Of a stretch of DNA of 64,000 nt, positions 35,038 to 47,600 are shown in pieces. A program made the position numbers and the translations under genes. Origin of the DNA: Viscum album (Eukaryota; Streptophyta; Magnoliopsida; Santalales; Viscaceae); NCBI GenBank assembly GCA_963277665.1, contig OY728165.1, forward strand, positions 1,753,518,772 through 1,753,582,771, in the 5' to 3' direction. Within the stretch, counting starts at the first letter, position 1. Every line of letters begins with the position of its first letter. The notes beneath the pieces are model-generated. The model was not told where the DNA came from and did not search any database. It was given only the letters and a program-made list of their open reading frames with translations.

Positions 35038-37006
35038 TGTAACATCCCGACCTGGGAGCCACTGAACGTTCCTCCAAGCCAGTTGGTCGCAAGCCCTGAA
35101 GTGCGCCTCCATGTACTCCAGAGGGTGCCGACTAGCAGTGAGGGACTACTAAGTTAGTCTTGGGGAGAATATACTCTCTTTTATCAGAATAAAATACCAG
35201 CGGAAGTAAACAAGAAATAGATGAAGCATATATAATTATAATGGTACAATGTAGCAAGAATAACCAAGACATGAAATAGAATACTCAACAGAAAGGTAAA
35301 ACATGATATGACTATGCAAGTGCCATGTGTCTACAATGTAAATGAAAGTAAAGACATAGTGTCTCCAAACCGGTCTCGAACCAGATCCGTTTCCCTCTTC
35401 CATGATCCAACCCCAAATAACACTCTAACCAGGGTTCTTGCCCTTGTTCTGTATTGCAACAACGATGTCTATTCGGGTACCATTCAGGGAGCCCGTGTAG
35501 GGTGAGAGTACGACTCAGTATATCACCACCAAAAATGTCAAAAAAACAAATCCAGTCATAATCAGTGTATGTAGTTGCATTCATAACAAAGAAAGAAAAT
35601 AAGGAAGAAAATTATATTTATCAAATTAACCATTCTTTAAAACGTTAAACATCTAGGTTCCCGAGAACACCAAAAATATAATTCCTGCTTCGGATCGTGT
35701 AGGATCCTAAACCATTTCCCTTGATCAATTCATAATTACTATGTCACAATATTAAGATTATGAAATATCCAAATGAAACCATAGTACAAAATAAATGAAT
35801 GAGTGTATAACGTTGTGTCTAGTACACATGTGAGTATTTGGAGCCACAGTCCATGCCTCACAACCCCATGGGTATTTGGAGCATCTATCCATGTCCCATA
35901 AAATATCAATTTCATGCAAGTCATTGGTTCAAGAATACCGTTTCTGTAACTTCTATGGGTATTTTTAGGGTCAATCCATGTCCCACAAACCTTTTTCAAA
36001 TCAAATTTCATATTCACATATACAACCATATTGATATGTTTAAACATATTTATCCCTCCGTCCTAACTCTCTCCCATATTCAACTAGATCCACAATTCAC
36101 AAAGAACCACATAACCAAAACACCAATTGATTATTTATTCCATGAAATTCATACCACTACATACTCCTAACAAGATGAGACCATGGGATTGGATTTAGGC
36201 CACCTAACTTTATTTATTGGCATAAGTTAGCCTAATGAGAAACCCCAAAATCCGAGTAGCACAAAGTCATCTATCAAGTTCCGGATCTAAATCCTTAAAA
36301 CCAAAATTAAGATCAAAGGCATCATGATCATGAAAAACTAGATATAGATCCACAATCCTAAATCTATACCTCCATTCATAGGTTTAGATCCTTGGAAAAG
36401 ATGTAAATATCCAATGAAAATATCAAGGAATGATTGAGGAATAAATAGAAGATGTAACAGGATGAAATACACATACCAGAAGGAGAGAGGATCTTCAATC
36501 CAAGCCTTCAATCTCAAAGAAATATGTTCGGATCTTCTTGGAATCTCTCCAAGAAGCTTTAGAAACACCTATAACATGTCGTGCTTGAGTAGAGGTCAGA
36601 AATATAGAAGTCCCAGGGTTTGAGAGGTTTAAGAAAAATATTTTCAGAGTTGAAAAACACGCGCATGGTTTCCTGGACAGTGGCGCACGGTTTGTCAAAC
36701 ACTACACAAACTGTGCGGACCTCACTATCCAGAGATGCATGGTCCACACAGTTTGGTCGCACTGTTTGTCAAATCATGCACAAATCATACGTACCTCCCT
36801 ATCCAGTTCTTCTTGGTTGGCATAGTTTGGTCACACGGTTTGTGAAACCTTTCACAAACCGTGCACAACCCACTTCCCTTTTGTTTTACTTAAAAGTTCA
36901 CCCAAACCCACCCCAAGTCACTACTCCAAAACAGAGACACTCAAAAACATCTAAAGTAACTGAAAATTTGCCCGATATTGACACTAGAAATGGTCAGTAT
37001 ATTACA
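35038..37006 (-). repeat. Element 3 5' LTR
   Basis: It runs from TGTAACATCCCGACC to CAGTATATTACA and matches 18879-20842. It holds the same palindromic modules at 36663-36863. Short frames within it (35308-36170, 36338-37030) are chance frames or by-products of the inverted repeats. Confidence 0.9.
36834..36863. repeat. Perfect 14-bp inverted repeat in the U3 of the element 3 5' LTR
   Basis: CACGGTTTGTGAAA is followed by CC and then its exact complement TTTCACAAACCGTG. Two related, less perfect modules precede it from about 36663. The matching place in the 3' LTR has arms of the same CA[CT]GGTTT type but is less symmetric. Confidence 0.85.
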
Positions 37007-37011
37007 CATAT

Positions 37012-38009
37012 GGTATATTCTTATGAATAAATATCCGGTAACTCTTGAGGTTAGGGAATGTATCTATGTGGGACACATTACAGCTATTTATAATTCACAA
37101 TAAACTTTTTAATAAATAGTGTTTTCTTTTAATGACTTCCTTTAATGTGTTTAAGATGATTGGGATGTGTAGTATTTCACTTGATACAAGTATAAGGTAT
37201 GTGACATAATGATGTTAGGAAACATTATGCAGGTGTCTAAGACTCTTTAGCCTTCCCAAATATTTAGTGATTGGACATGAAATGTGGATTACATTGTAAA
37301 TGATATATCTTTTGGTATGATTATGTATGAGAACATTATTTTATGCTTCATGACAAATTTTTTCATTTGGGATCTCTAACCAATGATATTATATCATATT
37401 TTGTTCAATTCATAGTCATATGATATTGGATTCTTGTGTGGTATGGGAAAAACTGAGGTGACTGATGGTCGCTGTAAGTCATAGATGATTTGAGTATATC
37501 ATCATGATTAATGTTTAGTTGGGAGTTGACTCAAAAATGGAAATGGGAATTTTAGAACCCATATAATTATACAAATTCTAGAAGAGTAAGAGGGATTCCA
37601 AAATAAATTCGAAAATGAGAGTATCATTATAGTGTGAGAGATAATAGATTTTAGGGATATTGAAACCAAGGAAGAGTAATTGATAGTGGATATTTTGTAA
37701 TTTTATATAGGGTGATCATTTTCATAGGTCCCTATGTGCGCATCCTGGGGATGTTTTTTATGGATTCAATAAAGTAGAACTTTTGAGTACTTGTGTTCAA
37801 CTAAGAATATAATTCAATGAAGCTAGTATACATGACAGATGTGTCAGAGAAATATTATTGTTGGGAAGTAACATTAAGATTATTTTCTTGCATCATATAT
37901 TCATATGGATCATATTGAACATCATCTTTGACAAGTGTATAAATTCAAGATCAGTACTTGAACGGAAACTACATTTCCACATGGATACATGTGGCCTATA
38001 AATATGTAT
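37012..38009. repeat. AT-rich background between elements 3 and 4, nothing recognised
   Basis: The stretch is presumably the continuation of the DNA that ended at 18873. No coding motif, LTR end or RNA gene is seen in it. Confidence 0.4.
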
Positions 38010-38014
38010 ATATA
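38010..38014. repeat. Target-site duplication of element 4, left (ATATA)
   Basis: It is identical to 44598-44602. The motif is low-complexity, so it is less telling than TGTAC, but its position is exact at both LTR ends. Confidence 0.65.
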
Positions 38015-39697
38015 TGGTCTCGCCCAAATTTAGCAATGTTTTAGGGTTAAGATTTATCTTGTAGTTTAGCTTGGGTTGTCAAATCTCCAAAGAGATATGA
38101 AGAAACCTAGAGACTCATATATTCTATGGACTGATTCTAGATATGAATTGACCAAATTTGGGTTGATTTTATATAGGTTGAAGTGAACACTAAGAGTCTT
38201 AAGTAAATTTAGTTTAAAATAATGAGTTGATCCTACGTTATCACATGGGCGGATTGGATGCCTTCATTTTTCAATTTCTTATATTTTAGATGGGATCATT
38301 TAAGGAAATCAAAAAACATCATCACATTCTTGTTTAATGCCTACACACCATTATACTAATAACCAATATACAAGGAGGATCAAATTCATGAGCACTCCAA
38401 GGTAAAGGTTTGTATTTCCACTTGAAGTATGCGGCCTTAAAATTCAACAAGGACGAAGATGTTTTAAAATAATCAAACAAAAATTTCAATTAAAAGATGT
38501 GATTAGACATTAATGTTTGGATAAATAACATCAAATCACGACCCCTGCTACTCCCTTGGATCAGACCATAAGAGGGTTAACACTCCATTGATGATATGGT
38601 TTCAATGGAAGTGGGAAGTAGACTAATGAGGGAAAAAATGGAGAAGTAAAAAATACATCAAAATAACGATCACTCCACCATTGTGTGACAGTTTTACAAG
38701 GTTTGGTGTGAATAAATTAAATCCTTGAGACAATAGTATCAACATGATATGAATAAGAACATAATAAAAGGAGAAGAATAACTTTTATTATGAAACTATG
38801 ATGAATTACAACAACATTCATGTAATAGAAAAACTTGAGACAACAAAATTGCAGCATAACATTACAATGAAAGAAAGCACCGGAGGTTATTAAATCCAAC
38901 AAGAACACTACCTTAAATAGTCATTTTGGGAACCTTGGGTAGATCCCACAATAGTTAATGTCATCCCATATGAGTATGGTAGGATTAGGGTCGTGGAATG
39001 CTTGTGGAACATATACTTTTACACTCTTTACCTGAGGTGGCAGTCAACATGCATCCAATGAACAAATGCGCCTAAATGTGCTTCTAGATTGATGAATTAG
39101 AGTGGGCCATAGAAGAATCAAAAGAATCACTTGATGTCCCCTAAATTTTTGTAAAGTGGAATCCCAAAATATTTTATGGTTTATGAGAAATTTGTAACAT
39201 GGTGGCCTATTTTTCTAGGCTGTAGAATCTGGCCCAGAATTTGATCTTCAAATTGGGCTGCTAATAACTCCATTCAAACATCCGAAATAACCCTGGACAC
39301 TATTTTCTGAAATGTTCCCCATTATTTCATGAATCTTCCGATAACTTTTATGAATCATTGGGCTTGTAACTTGTCCACTATTGTCTCATTATAAGGCTTT
39401 TTCCCATTTTACTTTTCACAGAATGTGTTGGCATGAAAGCCCATTTTGGCGGTCTTCCAATGTGAATTAACACATAGTGAAAGCCCATTTGGGGGGTCTT
39501 CAAATAAATACCATATTGTATTTTAGTAGGTGTTCAAAAATTTACCATGTTATAGTGAATTTTAAGAAGGAATTACAATCATAATGTGAATTAATATTAA
39601 AAGTGTAAAATGAACTAAAATGGTGTATATGAATAATAAAGCGCATGAATAATAAATATATTAACAATTAATATTAGCCTCATTCAGTGGCTGATCA
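38015..39697 (-). repeat. Element 4 3' LTR
   Basis: It runs from TGGTCTCGCCC to GGCTGATCA. It matches 42876-44597 through blocks such as CTTGTAGTTTAGCTTGGGTTG near the start, GCGCCTAAATGTGCTTCTAGA at 39069, and AAATGGTGTATATGAATAAT near the end. Confidence 0.88.
38911..38920 (-). promoter_or_regulatory. TATA-like box in the element 4 3' LTR
   Basis: The minus strand reads CTATTTAAGG. The 5' LTR has CTATTTAAAA at the same place (43777-43786). An AATAAA signal follows about 130 nt downstream on the minus strand (near 38763), giving a short R region. Confidence 0.55.
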
Positions 39698-41177
39698 CTC
39701 CCCAGAATTGATTTTTTCTAGTCTCAAGCAAAATGAATCTCAAAAATATGAAATTTGAATTCCATTTTCGAAAAACATTTTAATACACAGTGATCACCAA
39801 AAACCCTTATACCAAACAATCATGAAACCCATAAAAATATTTAAATAGAAGATAGTTTCATAATATTATCCCAATCCCAATCCCATTCCATTTTTCAAAT
39901 TCATCCCGAAATTTCAACCAATATCAATTAAGCATGATGATGTGTTGTGTATCACAATAGACATTGGGGTTCATATTTATTCAATGGGGGAAATTATGGT
40001 TGTTCTAGGTGGAATAAAATTTCTATATTATTATGAGTATTCATTTTTGGTATATATTTTTTTTGTGTTTGTTTTTTTTTTGCAATTTTTCCATGGTAAT
40101 TTAAATTGAACTGAATTGAGTCAACCCATGTAGCGAGACTTTTCTGATGACTCCCAAGCTTGATGACCTTAAGCCCCCAAGTGAATTCCACATACTCAAG
40201 AATCATCTCAAGTTAATTCACTCAAAAATAATGTCAAATTACCACTAATAGAGATAAGACTTCTACCTCCAGGCCAGACAACTATAGAGTCATGATCCCT
40301 ATGTGCCGAAAGCCAAACATTTGGTCATTTCATTGTTCTATGTGATTTTTTTTGTTTTTTATTTAATACTCATCTTAAAACTAAAATGATCACCAAAACA
40401 TTGATATTTATTTTGGGGACCCCATGAACACACACTAATACCCAACTATCCAATGGATTTGCATTGTAATCTTTTTTTAATTTGGATGAAAATATAAACG
40501 ATCAAATTTTACATTAGATAGACACACCTTCCAAAATCTATTATCATGAAATTATAAATGGATTAAAATTAGAATCAAGGCATGATAAATTATTTGATAT
40601 TCAGTTTGAATGTGTGCAATGGGTATTATCATGGTCAATTTTAAAGGAACTTTTCCTTCTAATGAGGCACACTTTTTTTTAAAATAATTTTTCTACACAC
40701 AAAAGAAATTTTTTTCTCTCATCTCCTCCAAACATAAAATAAACATTCCCCAGTGTTTGAAGAAAAGTATATTTTGAAGGGGGTATAGGTATAAGATAAG
40801 AGTTCTAAAAGGAATGCGAATAAATAAATATGGAACAAAGTCACCTGGTTTTTGAAGTTGAAGTTCATGATGCTCCAACTTTTTTCCTTTGATCTCCACG
40901 CTACTCATGGACTCCTAGTGGTAGATGGTAGAAAATTGTGGATTTTATGGATATAGTTGATTTACCTATATAATTATTTGAACTCAATAGCCTCTTCTTC
41001 TCACTAAATAATTATATTAGAAACCATGGAAACCCTAATAGTTTCCCTTAGTTAATAACAGACAAAGAAAAAAAACATACCTATATATTGTTGAATAACA
41101 ATGACCTATACTAGTATAACAATATATATATATATATAATTAAAATATATTTATATAAAAAAATATAATAAAGAAGA

Positions 41178-41184
41178 ACTATAT
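41178..41184. repeat. SINE target-site duplication, left (ACTATAT)
   Basis: It matches ACTATAT at 41354-41360, seven bases flanking the tRNA-like unit and its A-rich tail. Confidence 0.5.
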
Positions 41185-41353
41185 GCCGTAGGTTAGTGGA
41201 AAGTTCATGCCCATGTCTCCCTTCGGTCCAGGGTTCGAATCCCGTGGCTTCACTGGTTGTGGAGGGGTTTTGCCCATGACGTACAATGTTTCCAATTTAT
41301 TTTTTATTATATATATAATTAATAAAAAAACACATAAAATTAAAAATAAAATG
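41185..41353 (+). mobile_element. tRNA-derived SINE inside element 4
   Basis: A 169-bp unit starts GCCGTAGGTTAGTGG, with a Pol III box A-like sequence at 41189-41200, and has a perfect box B, GGTTCGAATCC, at 41232-41242. The first 60-70 nt keep partial tRNA folding: GCCGT pairs with GTGGC, two of the five pairs being wobbles. A non-tRNA body follows (GGAGGGGTTTTGCCCATGACG) and then an A-rich tail from about 41320. It is flanked by ACTATAT duplications. It is locally much richer in G+C than its surroundings. SINEs are transcribed by Pol III and moved by LINE enzymes. The family is not recognised by name. Confidence 0.7.
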
Positions 41354-42875
41354 ACTATATATTGTCTTCTTTTTAAATTTCTGGGAAAGGTATTACTCAT
41401 GGATTACACCACTTGACAAAGATGAATATGGTGCTCCCCTTTCATACCAATCCATACTCATAATTGAAGAACGTTTCAACAGTCTTTGGTACTATCATAT
41501 TCATATTTAAATATATTTTTTAATAAATTTTGTTTATTAATCCTATTTTAAAAATATATATGATTAAATGGTATTGGAAACATGAAATCCATGGCTTGCC
41601 TCCCATGCAATGCTTTTGTTTAACATTTCTAGCTCGACTGGAACCCCCAAACTTACCCAACACCAACTTTCAACATTTTAAGGACCCTGGATATCTCTAA
41701 TTATACTAGATTTATATCGATTCTTTGATTATAATATTTTTATATACAAACCTAGATTCAATAATGAGTGGGGAAATCCAAGTAATATCACAAATGGCGG
41801 ATCTAGTTTCCTCTGTAGTCTTTCCTAAGACATCAATGATCATTCCAACTTTTTTGTTTCAATAAAAGAATGTATTCTAATTGAATGTTCATGATTATAA
41901 CCAATTAAGGGATACTTGAGTGGGGAAGGATGGATATTAATTTGGAGCTCGGGTTGGATAAGACATTAAGACAAAGGTAGAGATTTTGAATCCTACTCAT
42001 TTTCATTTTCAAAATTTATCAACAAAAGTAGTTCCTTTTGAATAGATGATTAAACCAAAAAATTGGAAATATCAGTTCTAGGAATGGTTATGGAATCAAT
42101 GTTTGTGATTTATCCCATTGTTTCAGTGATTTTTGTTTCTGAAAAATCATCAATTGATCTATTGTATGGGAAATCAATACACAATGTCGAATTTCCCTCT
42201 TGTGAATAAATGAAATCAATTTCCTATTAATTCTAATACCCATCAACTATTACTTCATTCTCATTAGGCATGATATAATATAAATACATTTCTTTCTCAT
42301 TTTCAATAGTTTTTTGTGTGTAACAAGAATCTTTTATAAATATTAAGGAAGGGATAACCTATGTGGGAATGGGTTCCAAAACTGTTTCAATTATTTTTAG
42401 TTCTACTCCAAATAATGATTCCTCTGAATTAATTCTCTCCATTTGATGACACAATTTCTCAAGTAATAAATGTGTCTCTGTATGGGAAAGGGGTTGAGAC
42501 ATATGGTATATTTCAGTGGGATACTTGGGTTGTAGGAATTCTATAGGAGGATGTTTAGATTGACCATGTTGGGATTGGAATTCATTATAGGATGGAATGT
42601 TTTGTGAATCATAGGAGTTAAAACATTCTAGATCAATAGGTTGTTTATTTTACCTCAAAATAAAACAAGTACATTAATTGTACATCATAATTGGTGTTGG
42701 GTAGTAAATTTAGGGAGAGGATCCCCATGTTTGGATTAGTTCAAAATGGAGTCCCATGAGAATGAAATCTGAGTGATAACATAGAAGTGGTTGCTATAAT
42801 TGAGAATTAGAGGTAATAAAAGTATAAATGTTTCTAATATAACTTACTTAGGTCCCTATTATTGGTTCCAAAATT

Positions 42876-44597
42876 TGGTCTCACCAAAATTTACTCAAGT
42901 TTTTTGGTTAAGTGGTTGCTTGTAGTTTAGCTTGGGTTGTCGAATTCTCATAGACCTAAGAAGAAACATATAGACATGTACATTCTTTGGACTATTTTAG
43001 GCTATGAAGTGGAAAAATTTGGGTCTATTTTATATAGGTTGATGTGAAAACTAAGATTATTGAATTCAATTTAAAATAATGTGTTGATACTAGGTTATCA
43101 CTTGGGGTGGATTGGATGCATTCCTTTTTCAATTATTTCAATTTATTATATTTGTGACGATCTCATTTAAGGATATCAAAAAAATGATCACTTATGGTTA
43201 AATTCATACAAAAACAAATAAAATTCAACTATAGACTTCTAGGATCAAATTCATGATCACTCCAAGGAAAAGGTTTATATCAACACTTGAAATATGTGGC
43301 CTTAAAATTCTAGAAGGACGAAGAATTTTAAAATCATCAAATACATATCTCATTTAAAATAAGTGATTAGACATCAATGGGATGATAAATAACATCCAAT
43401 ATAGAACCTTTCTGCTCCATTGGATCAATCAATAAGATGTTAAGAACTCCATTTATTCTATGGTTTCAACGGAAGTGAGAAGTAGACTTATGAGGGAGGA
43501 ATTAGAGAAGTAAAAAAAAGATAATGAAATAATGATCACTCCACTGTTGTGTTATAATTTCAAAAGGATTAGTGTGATTAAATTCACACCATGAGACAAT
43601 GTTATCTATGGGATATAAAGAAGAACATAATAAATGTATATTAATAACTTTTTTTAAGAAACAAAGATTAAATAGAACAACTTTTATGTGAAAGAAAAAC
43701 TTGAGACAATAAGATTGCAGCACAACATTACAATGAAAGAAAGAACCAAAGATGATTAAATACATCAACAAAACTATTTTAAATAGGATTTTGAGAGCCT
43801 TAGGTCGATACTACAATTGTGAGATTCATCCCTGTTGTGTATGGTAAGCTTAAGGTGGTGGAATGCTTGTGGAACTTAGAATTTTCCACTCTTGACCTGA
43901 GGTGGTAGTAAACTTGCATCCACGGAACAGAAGCGCCTAAATGTGCTTCTAGATGACCGAATTATAGTTTTGAATAGAATAATAAAATAAATCACTTCAT
44001 TTACTCTAAAATTATGTAATGTTTGAGCCCAAAAGAGTTTATGGATTATGATATATTGTCAAAATGGTGGTATGTTTTTCTAGGACAGAGAATCTGGCCC
44101 AAAATTTATCTCCAACTTGGTCCGCCTGTTACTTCGTTCAAAAATCGAAATTAGATTTTGAAACCGTTTGAGGAAATGTTCCCCAATATTTCATATATCC
44201 TAAGATAAATTTTAATAATCATTGGTATTTTTTACTTGGCTTCTATATTCTCTTTATGGGCTAGCTGTCCAGTTTACTTTTCCCATAATGTGTTGGCATG
44301 AATGGCCATTTTGGTGGTCTTCCAATTTGAATCTTCAAGTGCTCCAAAATCATTAATTGTTCCTTATAGAATGGGATACCTAAAAATAAAATATAAAAAT
44401 AAACTAAATAATTTTTTTTATTTTAGGAGCTATTAAAAAATGTACCATGTAATAGTGCAGTTTAAGTGGGAATTACAATCATAATGTAAATTAATGGTCA
44501 AAGTGTAAAATGAAATAAAATGGTGTATATGAATAATAAATCTCATTGATTTTATATATATTAATACATAATATTATTCTCATTAAGTGGATAATCA
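42876..44597 (-). repeat. Element 4 5' LTR
   Basis: It runs from TGGTCTCACCA to GTGGATAATCA and pairs with 38015-39697. Its TATA-like box is at 43777-43786 on the minus strand. Confidence 0.88.
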
Positions 44598-44602
44598 ATA
44601 TA
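44598..44602. repeat. Target-site duplication of element 4, right (ATATA)
   Basis: It is identical to 38010-38014. Confidence 0.65.
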
Positions 44603-47600
44603 TAATCAGTGGGATAAACTATATTTTGTAACCATATTGTGGAGATAGATGAGGTAAATTCCATCAGTGAACAATGAATTGGAATTTTGATATTTGACTG
44701 GTTCGAGAATTTGGTATCTGGATTTCATTATTCAAGTGAAGTATTATGTTATGTGAAATATAGAGAGGCTTTATGTTATGTATAAAGTATTTAGAGTTAG
44801 GCTATTAGTTTACAAACAAGATTTTTATGTGGAAGTTGAGTGTGATGTTGAGAATGTGATGGTCTTGTTTGAACTTATGATGTTGATTATAGGTGTTTGA
44901 TATCGACATTTTAGGAATACATGAATTTTGTTGAGTGTGGGTCATTGTTGTAGATTTGGTAGAATTAGACAATATTGTGAAACAAGAGATGCTATGTTTT
45001 TGAGGTAAGTCTATATTGTGAGGTATTTGATATAACTTTTCATGCATGATTGAGATCTATAACGTCGACAAGGATCTACATGTATCCTTTAGCGAAGGAA
45101 ACGTTTTTATGATGGGAAAGAGAATGAGATTTTGGTGGTGATTTAATATTTTAATATCTAGGTGTGGTGTCAGAATAATCGTTTCCAATGGGATGTTTAT
45201 ATTTTGATTATAAATCACATGCCAATGACTAATATGGTTTTTAAGAGACACTTGTAGAGACATATCATGAATGATATGTATTATGTTTAGGTGGTTGTAA
45301 ATCCCTAGAATGGATAGTTATTGAGTAGATGAAGAAAGGATTTATTCCATTGAGTTTGGAATCTATGCCAATTTTAACATCAAAATTCATATTTTTAATT
45401 AACATTTTTATACATGTTTAAAATGCGAAATTGGATTTTTCTAAGGTTTTAGAAAAAAGAGATTTGATTATATCTTATAGTTATATTTTCCTATATAGTA
45501 TGACCAGATCATAAGGAATATATAATATTGAATCATAATATATGATACATGTAAAATCCAATATTTTATTGGAAACATAATAAAAAATATTATTATTTTG
45601 GTATTCCTCCTAATGAATATACCCATAAATAAACATTTCGAAAAATAGAAATTATGGTGAATCAATTTTTCATTTATAAAATGAATTAATGCATTTACAT
45701 GATTAAAATTACTTATATCTGAATTCATAACATGAATTTTATGTTCAATTAAATGAATTATAGATCAGATAATGTCTCTGATACCTATATTAGAAGGATT
45801 AAACCAAATGGATAGTGTCAAATCATTCCCAGTCCTTATACAATAATTCTTCACCTTCAATAGAGATCTCTCCTGCTCTTATATTTGGTAGAAAGGACAT
45901 GTAAATATAGTTGGATCGATGAGGATATTTAATATACAATGGGTGATTTGGTATATCCCATCGATACATCATAGAGTTGCGAGTTGTTCAGATTCCACTA
46001 AGATATGTTTATCAAACACATGGGATGAAAACAGTGAAAAAATATCTCAATGGTGAAAGTTACACTATAGTTATTCATTTTATTTATGTATGTTTTGTGT
46101 TCAAAGATTGTTCGATATTGGTCTCTAAAGTTTATATTTTCCTCATTCATGTCAAAAACTATTATTTAATAATAAAAAACATTACAATGGAATACAAGAA
46201 TTACAATTCTATTTTATATATGAAATCATGTATTAAATTGAATTAATTAGTTGTAATATTTCATTTAATAAGAATCATCATACGATATGATCCAAATCAT
46301 TATATTTGGATATTCATACCATTTTATATTTCATATCTAGTGAGTTATTTCATTCCTTCAATACTTTGATATATATAAACATACAAAATGGGGACCATAT
46401 ATATTTAAATCAAAACCGGTGATTAAAAAAATAGGGTGTTGTATTATACATAGGATATACACGCTATCATAAAAATGATTGAAAACACAATGTTAATATC
46501 TAAAATCAACACATCCTGGGTTGTAAGAAACCAATTCACTAATATGAATCTCACATAGGCCGCATGCTATAGTGTTTAATATTATTATACCATATCATAA
46601 TCCATGATATTTAGATAATATGTTATTACTCTTATTTATATTCTAGCTAAGTGGGATTATCCTCATAATTTTCTTTTTTATGTTGTCATATCTATGCATG
46701 AAGGGTTAATACTACATAGGTTACTAGCCACTAGTTAATTATCATGAAAGGGTATATCATAAGACACAACCACTTGTGACACTGTCTCAATCCTAAGAAG
46801 ACATCCCTACACTATTTTTACATATGTGAGCTACATTATCAATAATTTTTAAATATTAAGGGAACTTACAGGCACTAAATCTTATATTATTAAACCTGAT
46901 ATATTCTTAAAATTTTAAAAATTGATATTTTTGAATTTTAAATTATGAATTGAATTGAATGGTTTATAAATTGTTTACAATTATAAAACATGGGTATTTT
47001 GGATTATAACTAAAATTTTAAATTTTTTAATAATTTAATTAACTCATTTTTTATAATTAATTATTAAACATTTATGAAAAATTAAATTAATAAATATATA
47101 ATAATATTAATTTTTTATTTTAAAATAACACATTAAAATAATGTACTATGACTTATAATTTAGAAATAGTGGTTCTATGGAAATTAAAAGTTTTATTTTG
47201 AAAGTGTTTTAAAATTATAAAAATATTAAAAATATGAAAATATTGTATATTTATAATTACGAATATTTTATATTTAATATATTTTAATATTTAAATTAAA
47301 GGCCATATTTTAGAAATTATTTAAAGCACCTCAAAAGTTTTTTCGATGATTGGTATGATAAAGATTTAAATATGGTAAATATGTGGTATTCGAGTTATAT
47401 TAATTATTTATATAAGTGAATATTAACATAATATGTTTATATTTCACATAATATCAAGTATTTAACATCATTTACATATATTTGATAATACTAAAAAATT
47501 TATAGTTGAAATAAATATTAAATGATAATATTTGTTAAAATTATTGAATATCAATTATTAATAGAAAAATAATAAATTTTTTATAATTATCCTTATTTAT

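Larger units (their letters stand above)
18879..37006 (-). mobile_element. Element 3: Ty3/gypsy chromovirus split by a nested element
   Basis: The minus-strand element has LTRs at 18879-20842 and 35038-37006, a Met-tRNA PBS, a PPT, and a readable gag-protease-RT-RNase H-integrase-chromodomain series. Without the nested insertion and its duplicated target (22589-31586) it is 9130 bp. Zinc knuckle 2, protease and both RT pieces lie in one reading frame interrupted only by stops, which is the single-polyprotein layout of chromoviruses. Gag begins MPPRR, typical of plant Del/Tekay-like elements. The flanking 5-mers are AATAT (18874-18878) and CATAT (37007-37011), a target duplication with one mismatch. 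Confidence 0.93.
39698..42875 (-). other. Element 4 internal region, no coding capacity
   Basis: This 3.2-kb region has no gag or pol motif. It starts, on the minus strand, with a decayed PBS at 42853-42870 (TGGAACCAATAATAGGGA) that matches the Athila/Tat-type TGGCGCCGTTGCCGGGGA at 10 of 18 places. About half the differences are C-to-T or G-to-A. It ends with the PPT (39698-39706). An A-rich block near 40050-40085 (minus strand) is typical of long 3' untranslated regions. It hosts the SINE at 41185. Confidence 0.6.
38015..44597 (-). mobile_element. Element 4: non-coding Tat/Athila-like LTR retrotransposon
   Basis: This 6583-bp element has LTRs at 38015-39697 and 42876-44597 and 3178 bp between them. 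Orientation is minus: next to the left LTR the minus strand reads TTGCTTGAGACTAG, then AATTCTGGGGAG before the LTR start TGATCAG. This resembles the conserved GCTTGAGGACAAGCAAA and TTTGGGGAG block that ends many plant Tat/Athila elements. Conserved TATA and AATAAA motifs in the LTRs agree with minus orientation. No gag or pol motif was found inside, so it is a non-autonomous derivative or completely eroded. LTR divergence is roughly 20-25% by eye. Confidence 0.8.

Noticed and set aside
36559..37030. Open frames on both strands, including 136 codons on plus
   Set aside because: Same U3 region in the other LTR; the plus frame runs out of the LTR into background and is not conserved with the left LTR.
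41185..41257. Functional tRNA gene
   Set aside because: Box B is perfect, but the acceptor stem is short with wobbles, no convincing anticodon arm forms, and a non-tRNA body with an A-rich tail follows. A SINE fits better.
45468..46246. Minus frame of 86 codons and plus frame of 89 codons considered as copia or host gene pieces
   Set aside because: No family motif could be found; composition matches chance translation of A+T-rich DNA.
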